Shown: positions 35,891 to 45,314, counted from the stretch's first letter. The stretch is 64,000 nt of DNA from Corynebacterium aquilae DSM 44791 (GCF_001941445.1 NZ_CP009245.1:1139992-1203991); one strand, 5' to 3'. The notes: generated from the sequence alone by a model not told the origin. A program made the numbers and translations.

Positions 35891-36607
35891 ATGAACGCCA
35901 CCGCAGAATCTCCCCGCACGCTATCTTCGCTGCTTGCCTCCATCAAGCAGGATCTCTTCTCGCGGGCAAACCTGACACTCGCATCGGGTGCGGCTGCTGT
36001 TGCCGCCTTGGGGCTTGCTGGTGGCTTCGATGCCGCGCCCCCCGAAATTACCGAGATGGTGGTCGACTCCCAGCAGACCTACCAGGTCGCGCCCTTTGAG
36101 TTCGAAGTCGAAAAGGTCTCACCCACCAAGCAGGGAGTAGAGATCAACGTTGTGGCGACAAATTCGACGAAATCGCCAATCGATTCCTTGACCATCTCCC
36201 GGATGTTCACCCCACCAACTGACGGCGACAGCAGCGCTGACAGCGCAGACGGTCAAGTCAGCACCTTAGACACCATGGCCTTGGATCCCGATGATGCCCA
36301 TCCGATGGCCCTGGTGACCCGCGACGGGGGCTTTTTCGGAGGCTACCTCAATCCCGGTGTTCCCAGCCGGCTGACCATCACCCTGCCCTGGTCTGTGGTC
36401 AAGCCTGCTGGGAAAGACCACGACGGCAGTCTCCCCGGCGTTGGCGTGTATTCGCTGACCCAGCGGAAAAGCTCCCTAGACTCATCCACCGGATATTTTG
36501 ATCCGCAGCTCAAGGGTTTTATCCCGGTGGATGCCGAAAAATCGCCGGCGGATCCGGCCCCGCTTGCCGCCACTGAGCAGCCAGGGCCAGCAGGAGAGCA
36601 GTCATGA
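35891..36607 (+). CDS. Single-pass exported protein, unknown (gene 1 of 3)
   Basis: 238 residues. A short cytoplasmic head (SLLASIKQDLFSRAN) is followed by one hydrophobic span at about 30-47 (TLASGAAAVAALGLAGG), then a beta-rich extracellular domain with VEINVVATNSTKSPIDSL, which resembles the immunoglobulin-like DUF4352 type, and a Pro/Ala-rich tail. The stop overlaps the next ATG (ATGA). No ribosome site is seen. The gene begins 33 bases after thrB and may be read through from it. Function unknown. Confidence 0.75.
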   Translation: MNATAESPRTLSSLLASIKQDLFSRANLTLASGAAAVAALGLAGGFDAAPPEITEMVVDSQQTYQVAPFEFEVEKVSPTKQGVEINVVATNSTKSPIDSLTISRMFTPPTDGDSSADSADGQVSTLDTMALDPDDAHPMALVTRDGGFFGGYLNPGVPSRLTITLPWSVVKPAGKDHDGSLPGVGVYSLTQRKSSLDSSTGYFDPQLKGFIPVDAEKSPADPAPLAATEQPGPAGEQS

Positions 36608-37437
36608 GCGAGAATCCACACAACAGCCCACAGATGGGTGATGATCGCCCCGCTGGTCGCTTCCGGGGCCGCGCGGGTCGCAAGGATTCGGCGCGTCGCG
36701 TTGTCTCCGCAGCTACCCACCAGGCCCGCCAACGCGCCCACAATTTGGGCAACGAAGTGCGCGAGGTCGTGGATGCCCAGCCGGAGACCACCGGCCGCGG
36801 TGGGGTGCTGGCTTTGGTGTACGTGCTCGCGGCCATGGCCGTAGGTTCCATTGCTCTGGGGGCGTTGCCGAGCCCTGCCGAGATCGCCACCCGCCCATTC
36901 GTGTCCCAGGACAGCTCAGCGCAGCTTGGAAGCTTTTCCATCGACAAAGCCAGCTTGACTCCGACCAGCGACGAACGCGTCGCAGTGCTGCTGGTTCAGG
37001 CCACCATGACCAGCGCGCGGGAACCGTTTGGGCCCCAGCTGCTTTTGCATAGTGGCGATTCCACCTTTGCGCCCGAACAATACGGTTGCCCGCTGGCGCA
37101 GCCGGGTATCCCCACCCCGTGCGAATCACGGTTCCTGGTGCCTGCCGATGTGGAGTTGCCCGCAACGCTGGAGATCTATCGGGGTACCCGCCAGGGTTCA
37201 TCGGTCATTGAAGTGACGCTTGAATCGGTGGAAAAAACCACCCCCGTAACCCAGTCACCGACACCGCAGCCACCTGTACCGGCACTGCAGCCCCCTGCAC
37301 CGCCGCTTGAGCTTGGCGATGATCTGGAACCCACCCAGGATGATCTTCTGGCACCACCAGATCCCGCACCCCCAATTGACGGGGAGCAGCCAAACGAACA
37401 GCACCAGGTGAGCGTGGAAGGAGATGACCGTGGGTAA
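36604..37437 (+). CDS. Single-pass exported protein with Pro-rich tail, unknown (gene 2 of 3)
   Basis: 277 residues. A basic cytoplasmic head of about 60 residues (RFRGRAGRKDSARR), one span at about 70-88 (VLALVYVLAAMAVGSIALG), a beta-rich domain with a Cys pair (YGCPLAQ, PCESRF) and a Pro-rich tail of about 60 residues (PPVPALQPPAPPLELG). The ATG overlaps the previous stop. The same layout as its neighbours suggests three subunits of one envelope complex, or a duplication followed by divergence. Confidence 0.75.
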   Translation: MSENPHNSPQMGDDRPAGRFRGRAGRKDSARRVVSAATHQARQRAHNLGNEVREVVDAQPETTGRGGVLALVYVLAAMAVGSIALGALPSPAEIATRPFVSQDSSAQLGSFSIDKASLTPTSDERVAVLLVQATMTSAREPFGPQLLLHSGDSTFAPEQYGCPLAQPGIPTPCESRFLVPADVELPATLEIYRGTRQGSSVIEVTLESVEKTTPVTQSPTPQPPVPALQPPAPPLELGDDLEPTQDDLLAPPDPAPPIDGEQPNEQHQVSVEGDDRG

Positions 37438-38131
37438 ACATAGCGCCGACGAGGCGGCTGTGCCCGTCGAGACTCCGGTGGTTGTTGAGCAGCCTTCACG
37501 ACGTCCCCGCGCTAGCGCCCGCTGGTGGCTTGCTAGTTTGCCTGCGGTGGCACTTGCTGTTGTGGCATCGAGTTACACCTATTTTGAGATCGCCCGCCCG
37601 CAGACTTTTTCTTCACCAATTTCTGTGGCCGTCGGCCAGTCGGGTCACTTACACGAGACGACAACTATCGATGACCCGTCGATGCGGGGCAGCAGCACGC
37701 GCGATGTTGTTGCCCGGGTTGATGCCTCGGGCCCCATTGACAGGGAAGCTGTGCCGTTTTTCCATCCGCCGGAAGCGAGCAGGTTGTGGGGGGTGCGATT
37801 CACCGTGGATGCCGACCCCGACGATGATCTGTTGAACTGCACGGCGCAGCTCGTAGACGATAAGGGGAATGTCTATGGGTATTCGGAGCAGCTGCTCAAC
37901 ATGGATGCTGGCACGGACCTTCCCATCAGTCAGGTTTATGCCTGTGTGCCCGGCAAAACGCCGGGGAATGTGGCGGGCCTACCGCCGCGGCCGGCGCATT
38001 ACAGCGCGATGTTGATTTTCGTGCTTCCGGAGGGGGTGACTCCGCAGGTGTTCCGGATGGGGTTTCAGCCGCCGAAGATTTTGGAATTTCAGTTGCCGGA
38101 GTCCTCGGATGTGCTTTCTAGCAGCAGCTGA
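37430..38131 (+). CDS. Single-pass exported protein, unknown (gene 3 of 3)
   Basis: 233 residues if GTG 37430 is used. AAGGAG stands six bases before this GTG but directly abuts the in-frame ATG at 37424, so GTG is the better start. One span near residues 33-52 (LASLPAVALAVVASSYTYF), then a beta-rich domain with Cys pair (NCTAQL, YACVPG). It overlaps the previous gene by 8 bases. Its last 43 bases overlap the end of the converging membrane-protein gene. Function unknown. Confidence 0.72.
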   Translation: MGKHSADEAAVPVETPVVVEQPSRRPRASARWWLASLPAVALAVVASSYTYFEIARPQTFSSPISVAVGQSGHLHETTTIDDPSMRGSSTRDVVARVDASGPIDREAVPFFHPPEASRLWGVRFTVDADPDDDLLNCTAQLVDDKGNVYGYSEQLLNMDAGTDLPISQVYACVPGKTPGNVAGLPPRPAHYSAMLIFVLPEGVTPQVFRMGFQPPKILEFQLPESSDVLSSSS

Positions 38132-39405
38132 TCGACGCCTGCGACGACGAGCGGAATGACCACCAGGAAGTAGGCCATCCGGCCCGCGAGAACCGTCCAG
38201 GATGCTTGGGCGTCCACCATGAGACCAAACTGGGGGCCGAGCATTTCGTGGACACCCCACGCGATGGCGGATTCCGCGACGCGTGCGCACATGATGGCCA
38301 GGCAGAGCGTGGTCATGGGGATGATGCCGGCGGCGGCGATCTTTTTCAGTCCCGTCCAGGTTGATGTGATTGGCCCGGTAATCGGTTTGGTGGCGTTGGC
38401 GAGGTATCGCTGTGCTTCGCCGGTGGCACGCGCGCGCACGCTGCGGGCCCACTGCGTGCGGGCATCGGTTTGTGATGCTGCTTCAGTGGTGCTGTCCGCG
38501 GGTTGTGCGGTGGCCTGGCTGGTCTTCTTGGCAGCCAGGGTGGAACCGAAGACTACGGCGCCGAGGGCGAGCCAGGCGACGGGAACGACGATGACATCGT
38601 CCAGTTTGCCCAAGAGCGCTCCAGCCGCATTGATGCCACCGGTGGCTTTGCTTTCTGCGTTACTTAACCCGGAAAAGGTTTCCGCGATGCTGTTGAGCAC
38701 CGGCGCAATCACCGCGCGGGTAGACGTCCATTCTTTAATGGCCGAGGTGTTGGCAGCGACGATGACGCTGATGGCGGAAATCCACAGCACCTCGACGTAG
38801 GCTGCCACCCCACTGATGCCCAGCTTGGAGGTTCCAAGTGCGAAAAAGCCAATGATTTTGCGGGCGATGATGGTGATCACAACCAGGGCCGCGACCTGGA
38901 AGGTGCTGCCCAGGGCCACGCGGGAAAAATCGGTGGAGGCGAAGGTGGTGACCTGTTCGTGGAGTACCGCCTGGCCGATGAAGGTGTGGACGTCTTCTTT
39001 GAGGAAGCCGTTGGAGGCGTAGACGGCAAGAAACGGGATCAGCAAGCCACCAATTGTTAACAGGTGGGTGCGGGCGATCGTGGCGCGGGGGGATTTCGGG
39101 GAGTGGGGGTCAAGCTCCGCAACGGGCTTGGACTTCAGGAAGCGGGTTCCCGGCTTGAGAACCCACATTGCGATGACCAAGGCGGTCAATAGGGACATGG
39201 GGGCAAGGGGGACCAGCAGCCCGCCGAATAGCGGCGAATAGTCGGAGACCGCCGAGGCAGTCCAGAGCACTGCGCCACGGGCTGCTAGGCCGAGGGCGAT
39301 GCAGGTGAGCAGGGCGGGGAAAAAGCGCACAAACAGGCTGCCGCCTTCGCGCACCACTGAGGTGGCGGTGGACAGTGGGCGGTAAGTGTTTTGATGCGCA
39401 GTCAC
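38089..39405 (-). CDS. Polytopic membrane protein, unknown
   Basis: 438 residues from GTG 39405; a TTG at 39411 would fall at the -10. Eight or more membrane spans, among them FFPALLTCIALGLAARGAV, LLVPLAPMSLLTALVIAMWV, ILTIGGLLIPFLAVYAS-like and FQVAALVVITIIARKIIGFF. A soluble Ala/Thr-rich loop with TSQATAQPADSTTE divides the last spans. No family recognised. The 3' end overlaps the converging exported-protein gene by 43 bases. Neighbourhood suggests it may be the membrane core of a complex with the three exported proteins, but this is inference. Confidence 0.75.
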   Translation of the reverse strand: MTAHQNTYRPLSTATSVVREGGSLFVRFFPALLTCIALGLAARGAVLWTASAVSDYSPLFGGLLVPLAPMSLLTALVIAMWVLKPGTRFLKSKPVAELDPHSPKSPRATIARTHLLTIGGLLIPFLAVYASNGFLKEDVHTFIGQAVLHEQVTTFASTDFSRVALGSTFQVAALVVITIIARKIIGFFALGTSKLGISGVAAYVEVLWISAISVIVAANTSAIKEWTSTRAVIAPVLNSIAETFSGLSNAESKATGGINAAGALLGKLDDVIVVPVAWLALGAVVFGSTLAAKKTSQATAQPADSTTEAASQTDARTQWARSVRARATGEAQRYLANATKPITGPITSTWTGLKKIAAAGIIPMTTLCLAIMCARVAESAIAWGVHEMLGPQFGLMVDAQASWTVLAGRMAYFLVVIPLVVAGVDQLLLESTSEDSGN

Positions 39406-39412
39406 GCCCAAA

Positions 39413-39418
39413 AGTATA
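39413..39418 (-). promoter_or_regulatory. -10 element, leaderless type
   Basis: On the minus strand TATACT ends seven bases before GTG 39405, so transcription would begin at the start codon. Confidence 0.6.
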
Positions 39419-39483
39419 GTGGGCGCACCCTGGGCCTACCCCCGCTATCGGGGCTGGAGTGTGCGGAGGGTGGGATGAGAAAA

Positions 39484-39534
39484 ACCGCCGCGAACAAAAC
39501 GCTGGCCACTGAGGGGCTTGCTTGTCGCGGCGGT
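39484..39534 (-). terminator. Terminator of the ribokinase gene
   Basis: ACCGCCGCGA (39484-39493) pairs with TCGCGGCGGT (39525-39534). On the minus strand TTTTT follows the second arm. Confidence 0.7.
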
Positions 39535-39567
39535 GAGGTTGTGGGGCCGGGGGAGTGGTTGGCTTCG

Positions 39568-40491
39568 CTATTGGCTCAGTGCCGCGTCGATGTCGACGTC
39601 CGGGCCCGGGTAAGACGACTGGGCGCCATGGCGGGTGACGCTGAGGGCTGCGACTTTGACGGCGTGTTTGGCTGCCGCAACGAGATGATCCCCGGCGGCC
39701 AGGCGCGCGGCCAAGGCGCCGGCGAATGCGTCGCCCGCGCCGGTGGTATCCACGGCGCTGACACCCGGGGAGGAGACGTGGGTCATGCCGTGCCTATCGG
39801 CGACAATGGCGCCCTTTTTGCCGATGGTGATGACCACGGACTCAAAGCCCGCCTCGACAAGGGCTTGGGCCAGGTCTTCCTGGGACACCGTATTGTCCTG
39901 GCCACCGAGCTGGGCCAGGGTGGCCGCGCCTTCGTGCTCGTTGACGATCAACGGATTGGCTTTGAGCAGCACGTCCTTTTCGAGGGCGATCACCGGGCCC
40001 ATGTTGATGACGAAACGGCCGGTGCAGTTCTTCTGGGCGGCCGTGACGGCTTCTGCGGGCAGCTCGCCTTGGACCAGGATGATGCCGCATTGGCGCAGCC
40101 GTTGCGCGTGCTTGGTGACCATGTCGGCATCCACCAGGGCATTGGCGCCGGGTACGACGACAATCGAATTTTCTCCGGATTGGTCAACGGTGATGACCGC
40201 AAGGCCGGTGGGGGAGTCCACCTCGGCGACCCCGGCGAGATCCACCCCGCTGGCGGTCATGATGGACAGCGCTTCGCTGGCGTTCGCATCGTTTCCGACC
40301 GCGCCGACGAAGAACACCTCGGCGCCCTGCAGGCGGGCAGCGACCGCCTGGTTTGCTCCCTTGCCGCCGGGGAGGACGCGGCCGCCGGAGCCGAGCAGGG
40401 TTTCGCCGGGCTTGGGGTGGCGATCGACGGTGACGGACAGGTCAGCGTTGATGGAGCCGACGACGGCAATGGAGTTCGAGGGGGTGCTCAA
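39568..40491 (-). CDS. rbsK: Ribokinase (PfkB family)
   Basis: 307 residues. PfkB signatures: GSINADLSVTVDRHPKPGET at the N-terminus, GGRVLPGGKGANQAVAAARL-like block (PGGKGANQAVA), NEHEGA, and DTTGAGDAFAGALAA with the catalytic Asp. It makes ribose-5-phosphate from ribose. The nearby MFS transporter and nucleoside hydrolase match the C. glutamicum uridine cluster (rbsK1-uriT-uriH), where ribokinase uses the ribose freed from uridine; here it is divergent instead of in the operon. Confidence 0.93.
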   Translation of the reverse strand: MSTPSNSIAVVGSINADLSVTVDRHPKPGETLLGSGGRVLPGGKGANQAVAARLQGAEVFFVGAVGNDANASEALSIMTASGVDLAGVAEVDSPTGLAVITVDQSGENSIVVVPGANALVDADMVTKHAQRLRQCGIILVQGELPAEAVTAAQKNCTGRFVINMGPVIALEKDVLLKANPLIVNEHEGAATLAQLGGQDNTVSQEDLAQALVEAGFESVVITIGKKGAIVADRHGMTHVSSPGVSAVDTTGAGDAFAGALAARLAAGDHLVAAAKHAVKVAALSVTRHGAQSSYPGPDVDIDAALSQ

Positions 40492-40817
40492 CGGAGAAAA
40501 CCAGCCTTTCAGGCGCTAATGATCGGTAGGGCGCCGCGGCTATTCCTACAGCTCACCGCAGCGTTCATCAGTTCTTGACGCCAGCATACCCCCGATAGGG
40601 GGTAAGTGCTTCGCAAGGAAATTTTCGCCACACGCGGATGCGTGGTCGGTGCACGCCGTTGCGGTTTACTGCCCCTGCAAAGCGGGCGTTCGCAGCCGTT
40701 CACACCGCAGTTTTCGTGAGGCAAGTCATATAGCGTGATGGCAATCAGTGACGGTCGCCACATTGACCCGTGGGGTGGCCGCAATCCGCAACATATCCCT
40801 CCGCAAAGGTGGTGCCC
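40492..40817. other. Divergent promoter region between rbsK and the monooxygenase gene
   Basis: 326 bases with no coding signal. It must hold two divergent promoters; no operator for a LacI-type regulator could be identified. Confidence 0.5.
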
Positions 40818-42629
40818 ATGACTTCCGCACAGGACCTCAACGGCCAAGTCCTCGACTTCTTCAGCGCGCTTCAACAAGCACTCGATGCCGACGATGCCGC
40901 AGCCGCGGCGGAACTGTTCGAACAAGACGGCTACTGGCGTGACCTGACCTCCTTTACTTGGAACCTCACCACGGCAGAAGGACAAGACGCCATCAAAGAC
41001 ATGCTGGAAAACACCCTTCCTGCCTGCCGCATCTCTCACGTCGAACTAGCCGACGGTGCCGGCGCCCCCGTGGAAGAATCCCCCGGGGTCATTCGCGCCT
41101 TCGTCACCCTGGACACCCAACACTTCCACTGCCGCGCCGTGGTCCGGCTCCGCAACGGCAAAGCCTGGACACTGCTGACCAGCGCCCGCGAATTGATTGC
41201 ACACCCCGAACCGGCCGGGCGACGCCGGCCCATGGGGGCAGAACACGGCCGCCGCGAAGACAAACGCAACTGGGCCGATAGGAAAGCCCAGCGCCAAGCC
41301 GAACTCGGTGTGAGCACCCAGCCCTACGTGCTCATCATCGGCGGTGGCCAAGGCGGCATCGCCCTAGGCGCCCGACTAAAGCGCCTCGGCGTGCCCGCCA
41401 TCATCGTCGACAAACACGACCGCTCCGGCGACCAATGGCGCGGCCGCTACCACTCCCTGTGCCTCCACGACCCCGTCTGGTACGACCACCTGCCCTACCT
41501 ACCATTCCCCGACGACTGGCCAGTATTTACCCCCAAAGACAAAATGGGTGATTGGCTCGAACACTACGTCGGCATCATGGACCTCGACTACTGGTCGCAA
41601 ACCGAAGCACTGTCCGCCACCTTCGACGATGAGCGCGGACTGTGGGATGTCGTCGTATCCAGAAACGGTGCCGAACACACCCTACACCCCACCCAGCTGG
41701 TCTTCGCCACCGGCATGTCCGGGGTGCCCAACATGCCCACCCTGGCCGGGCAAGAACACTTCGCCGGCGAAATCCGCCACTCCAGCCAGCACCCCGGCGG
41801 GGCCGCCGACCGCGGCAAACACGTCATCGTCGTCGGCTCCAACAACTCCGCCCACGACATCTGCGCCGACCTCGTCGACAACGGTGCCCACCCCGTCATG
41901 CTGCAACGCTCATCCACCCACATCGTCCGCAGCGACACCCTCATGCGCGAAGTCTTCGGCCCGCTGTACTCAGAAGACGCCCTCGAGCAGGGCATCGACA
42001 CCGACACCGCAGACCTCCTGTTCGCCTCCTGGCCCTACGCACTTCTGGCCGACGTCCACAAACCTGTCTACGACACCATCGCCCAAGACGACGCCGAATT
42101 CTATGACGCCCTCGAACGCGCCGGCTTCATGCACGACTTCGGCGACGACGGATCGGGTCTATTCCTGAAATACCTGCGCCGCGGCTCCGGATACTACATC
42201 GACGTCGGCGCCTGCGAACTCATCATCGACGGCAGCATCGAACTGCACTCAGGCGTCGAAATCGACCACCTCACCGAAAACACCGCAGTACTGACCGACG
42301 GCACACAACTGCCCGCAGACGTCATCGTGCTCGCCACCGGATTCGGATCCATGAACGGCTGGGTCGCCCAACTCATCTCCCCCGAAGCCGCCGACACCGT
42401 CGGCAAATGCTGGGGACTCGGATCCGACACGACCAAAGACCCCGGCCCATGGGAAGGGGAGTTGCGCAACATGTGGAAACCCACCCGCCTGAAAAACTTC
42501 TGGTTCCACGGCGGAAACCTCCACCAATCCCGCCACTACTCCCGCTACCTCTCCCTGCAACTCAAAGCCCGCTACGAAGGCATGAACACCCCGGTCTACA
42601 ACCTCCCCGAGGTACACCACACCAGCTAA
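40818..42629 (+). CDS. Flavin-containing monooxygenase with N-terminal NTF2-like domain
   Basis: 603 residues from ATG 40818 with AAAGGTGG upstream. Residues 1-130 look like a SnoaL/NTF2-like domain (ALDADDAAAAAELFEQDGYWRDL). The rest is an FMO-type oxidoreductase: FAD loop VLIIGGGQGGIALGARL, GDQWRGRYHSLCLHDP, a second dinucleotide loop VIVVGSNNSAHDI for NADPH, and LATGFGSMNGW near the end. It should add oxygen to a small substrate using FAD and NADPH. It lies inside a nucleoside/ribose cluster without an obvious link. Confidence 0.88.
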   Translation: MTSAQDLNGQVLDFFSALQQALDADDAAAAAELFEQDGYWRDLTSFTWNLTTAEGQDAIKDMLENTLPACRISHVELADGAGAPVEESPGVIRAFVTLDTQHFHCRAVVRLRNGKAWTLLTSARELIAHPEPAGRRRPMGAEHGRREDKRNWADRKAQRQAELGVSTQPYVLIIGGGQGGIALGARLKRLGVPAIIVDKHDRSGDQWRGRYHSLCLHDPVWYDHLPYLPFPDDWPVFTPKDKMGDWLEHYVGIMDLDYWSQTEALSATFDDERGLWDVVVSRNGAEHTLHPTQLVFATGMSGVPNMPTLAGQEHFAGEIRHSSQHPGGAADRGKHVIVVGSNNSAHDICADLVDNGAHPVMLQRSSTHIVRSDTLMREVFGPLYSEDALEQGIDTDTADLLFASWPYALLADVHKPVYDTIAQDDAEFYDALERAGFMHDFGDDGSGLFLKYLRRGSGYYIDVGACELIIDGSIELHSGVEIDHLTENTAVLTDGTQLPADVIVLATGFGSMNGWVAQLISPEAADTVGKCWGLGSDTTKDPGPWEGELRNMWKPTRLKNFWFHGGNLHQSRHYSRYLSLQLKARYEGMNTPVYNLPEVHHTS

Positions 42630-42648
42630 GACCGCCCCACACCCACAT

Positions 42649-42684
42649 CCCACACCCCACCCACAGCACCACCGGGGGTGTGGG
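42649..42684 (+). terminator. Hairpin after the monooxygenase gene
   Basis: CCCACACCCC (42649-42658) pairs with GGGGTGTGGG (42675-42684). There is no T run, so this is a moderate terminator candidate. Confidence 0.5.
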
Positions 42685-42881
42685 ATTCTGTGTACTTGCC
42701 ACACATCAGCAACACCGCAAACCTGTTTTTGCACGCCAAAGACTTTTCGCACCGAAGAAAACCCACAGAAACAAACACGCACGCCCCAGAGCAAAAGCCA
42801 CAACCCCAAAAAACCACGGCCTAAGCCCCGATATCCAGCACAGCTAGCGCACACAGTCACAATGATGGTGAGATGTGGTGT

Positions 42882-44273
42882 ATGACAAGCACAAACACAT
42901 CCGAGGCCCACGTGCTGCCCACCAGCAAAGCCGCCCCCTTGCTGCTGGCACTCCTCGTCGCCGTCTTCGCATTCCAGCTCAACGCCTCCATGCTCAGCCC
43001 CGCGCTCGCCACCATGCAGCGCGAACTGAACACCACCGACGCCCAGATCGGCATGAGCCAAACCGCGTTCTTCACCGCCGCAGCCCTGTTCTCCCTCTTC
43101 CTGCCCCGCTGGGGAGACCTGGCAGGACGCAAAAAAATCCTCATGGGCATGCTCGCCATCACCGCACTCGGCTGCATCATCAGCGCACTAGCCCAAGGCG
43201 TCGGCATGCTCTTCGCCGGCCGCATCATCCAAGGCGTCGCCGGCCCCGTCGTGCCCCTATGCCTGATCATGCTGCGCGCCCACGTCCCCAACGACAAGCA
43301 ATACGCCTTCCTCATGGGCATCCTGACCTCCATCAACGGCGGCATCGCCGGCGTCGACGCCCTGGCCGGCGGCTGGCTAGCCGACCACCTCGGCTTCCGC
43401 TCCATCTTCTGGACCATGGCCATCATCTGCGGACTCGCCGTCATCGCCATCGGCACCCAAGTCCACGAAACCTACGCCGAAGTCCGCCAACCCATGGACT
43501 GGGCCGGCACCGTACCACTGGTCATCGGCCTCGGCGGCATCCTGCTCGCCTTCAACGAAGCCGGCAAACTCGCCGACGCCAACTGGATCGCCGTCACCAT
43601 CATGATCCTCATCGGCCTGGCAGCCCTCGTCGCCTTCTGGAAGATCGAAACCACCTCCACCCACCCCCTCGTCAGCACCCACTACCTCAAACAACGCCGC
43701 ACCTGGGCACTGCTGCTGACCACCACCCTCACCATGACCGGCGTCTTCGCAGTCATGAACGGCCTCGTACCCAACCTCGCCCAAGCAGATAACGGCGCCG
43801 CCATGAGCGCCGACATCGTCTCCTGGTACACCCTCACCCCCTACGCCCTCGCCGGACTCGTCATGGGCCCCATCGCCGGCAAAATGGCCGGCGGCATCGG
43901 CTACCTCCGCGTCCTCCAAATCGGCCTGGCCGGAACCATCGCCGGACTCATCGCCCTCGCCTTCGTCGTCGACCACATCAACGGCCCCCTCCTGCTCGCC
44001 CTGTCCATCTTCATCGGCATCACCTACGCCGGCATCACCAACATCATGCTCAACGGCCTCGGCATCGTGCTCTCCCCAGCCGACAACCAGGGCTACCTAC
44101 CCGGCATGAACGCAGGAGCCTTCAACATGGGCGCAGGCCTAAGCTTCGCCATCCTCTTCGCGGTACTCACCGCCAGCGACTACCGCATCGCCACCTTCAC
44201 CGGCGTCGGCATCCTCATTGCCGCCTTCGCCACCAGCCTCATGATCCCCCGCCCCGAACGACTCACCGACTAA
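42882..44273 (+). CDS. uriT: MFS transporter, probable uridine importer (UriT-like)
   Basis: 463 residues from ATG 42882; GTG 42873 is a near alternative. About 14 spans; the A-loop is LPRWGDLAGRKKILMG and motif GRIIQGVAGPVVPL follows in helix 4-5. DHA2-like size. The nucleoside hydrolase gene begins 26 bases downstream, as in the uriT-uriH pair of C. glutamicum, so it likely imports uridine or another nucleoside. The role is inferred from this order, not from a substrate motif. Confidence 0.82.
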   Translation: MTSTNTSEAHVLPTSKAAPLLLALLVAVFAFQLNASMLSPALATMQRELNTTDAQIGMSQTAFFTAAALFSLFLPRWGDLAGRKKILMGMLAITALGCIISALAQGVGMLFAGRIIQGVAGPVVPLCLIMLRAHVPNDKQYAFLMGILTSINGGIAGVDALAGGWLADHLGFRSIFWTMAIICGLAVIAIGTQVHETYAEVRQPMDWAGTVPLVIGLGGILLAFNEAGKLADANWIAVTIMILIGLAALVAFWKIETTSTHPLVSTHYLKQRRTWALLLTTTLTMTGVFAVMNGLVPNLAQADNGAAMSADIVSWYTLTPYALAGLVMGPIAGKMAGGIGYLRVLQIGLAGTIAGLIALAFVVDHINGPLLLALSIFIGITYAGITNIMLNGLGIVLSPADNQGYLPGMNAGAFNMGAGLSFAILFAVLTASDYRIATFTGVGILIAAFATSLMIPRPERLTD

Positions 44274-44298
44274 CCCAAAAACCGGGAAAGGACACCCC

Positions 44299-45246
44299 AT
44301 GACCCACAACATCATCCTCGACTGCGACCCCGGCCACGACGACGCCGTCGCCATCATCCTCGCCGCCGGCAACCCCGCCATCAACCTGCTAGGCATCACC
44401 ACCGTCGGCGGCAACCAAACCCTGCCCAAAGTCACCCACAACGCCCTCAGCGTCTGCCGCGTCGCCCGCATCGACACCGAGGTCTACCCCGGCTGCGGCC
44501 GCCCACTAGTCCGCGCCGTCGAAGTCGCCGAAGACATCCACGGCGACAGCGGACTCGACGGCGTCGAACTGCCCGAACCCCTCAAACCCGCACACACCAC
44601 CCACGCCGTCGACTTCATCATCGACACCGTCATGAACAGCGAACCCGGCACCATCACCCTCGTACCCACCGGGCCACTGACCAACATCGCGCTGGCCGCC
44701 CGCAAAGAACCCCGCATCGTCGAACGCGTCAAAGAAGTCGTCCTCATGGGCGGCGGCTACCACGAAGGAAACTGGTCCGCCGTCGCAGAATTCAACATCA
44801 AAGTCGACCCCGAAGCCGCCCACATCGTCTTCAACGAACCATGGCCCGTCACCATGGTCGGCCTCGACCTCACCCACCAAGCCCTGTGCACCCCCGACGT
44901 AGAAAAAACCATCCACGAACTCGGCACCGAATGCTCCGACTTCGTCGTCGGACTCATGGGCTTTTTCCGCAAGGCCTACCAAGCCAACCAAGACTTCATC
45001 GACCCGCCCGTCCACGACCCCTGCACCATCGCCTACCTCATCGACCCCACCGTCGTCACCACCAAAAAAGTCCCCATCGACGTCGAACTACGCGGCGACA
45101 TCACCTGCGGAATGACCGTCGCAGACTTCCGCGGACCCGCACCCGAAAACTGCCACACCCAAGCCGCAGTCACCCTCGACCACGCGCGCTTCTGGCAACT
45201 CGTCACCGACGCCATCGCCAGCGTCGAGACCCGCCCCAAACTCTAA
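44299..45246 (+). CDS. uriH: Nucleoside hydrolase, probably uridine-preferring (UriH-like)
   Basis: 315 residues; AAAGGA precedes the ATG. The Ca2+ site DCDPGHDDA gives Asp8, Asp10, Asp14 and Asp15, the hallmark of inosine-uridine hydrolases. VPTGPLTNIALA and AEFNIKVDPEAAHIVF with MVGLDLTH also match. It cleaves a nucleoside to base and ribose in the cytoplasm; ribose can then go to the nearby ribokinase. Confidence 0.93.
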   Translation: MTHNIILDCDPGHDDAVAIILAAGNPAINLLGITTVGGNQTLPKVTHNALSVCRVARIDTEVYPGCGRPLVRAVEVAEDIHGDSGLDGVELPEPLKPAHTTHAVDFIIDTVMNSEPGTITLVPTGPLTNIALAARKEPRIVERVKEVVLMGGGYHEGNWSAVAEFNIKVDPEAAHIVFNEPWPVTMVGLDLTHQALCTPDVEKTIHELGTECSDFVVGLMGFFRKAYQANQDFIDPPVHDPCTIAYLIDPTVVTTKKVPIDVELRGDITCGMTVADFRGPAPENCHTQAAVTLDHARFWQLVTDAIASVETRPKL

Positions 45247-45264
45247 ACACCCCACCACAGCAAC

Positions 45265-45300
45265 AGGCGCCCCGTTTTCACCAACAAAAACGGGGCGCCT
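45265..45300. terminator. Two-way terminator between converging uriH and the acyl-CoA ligase gene
   Basis: A perfect 14-bp stem (45265-45278 with 45287-45300) including A4/T4 at the loop side. Suits both directions. Confidence 0.85.
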
Positions 45301-45314
45301 TCGCCGTCCCACCA

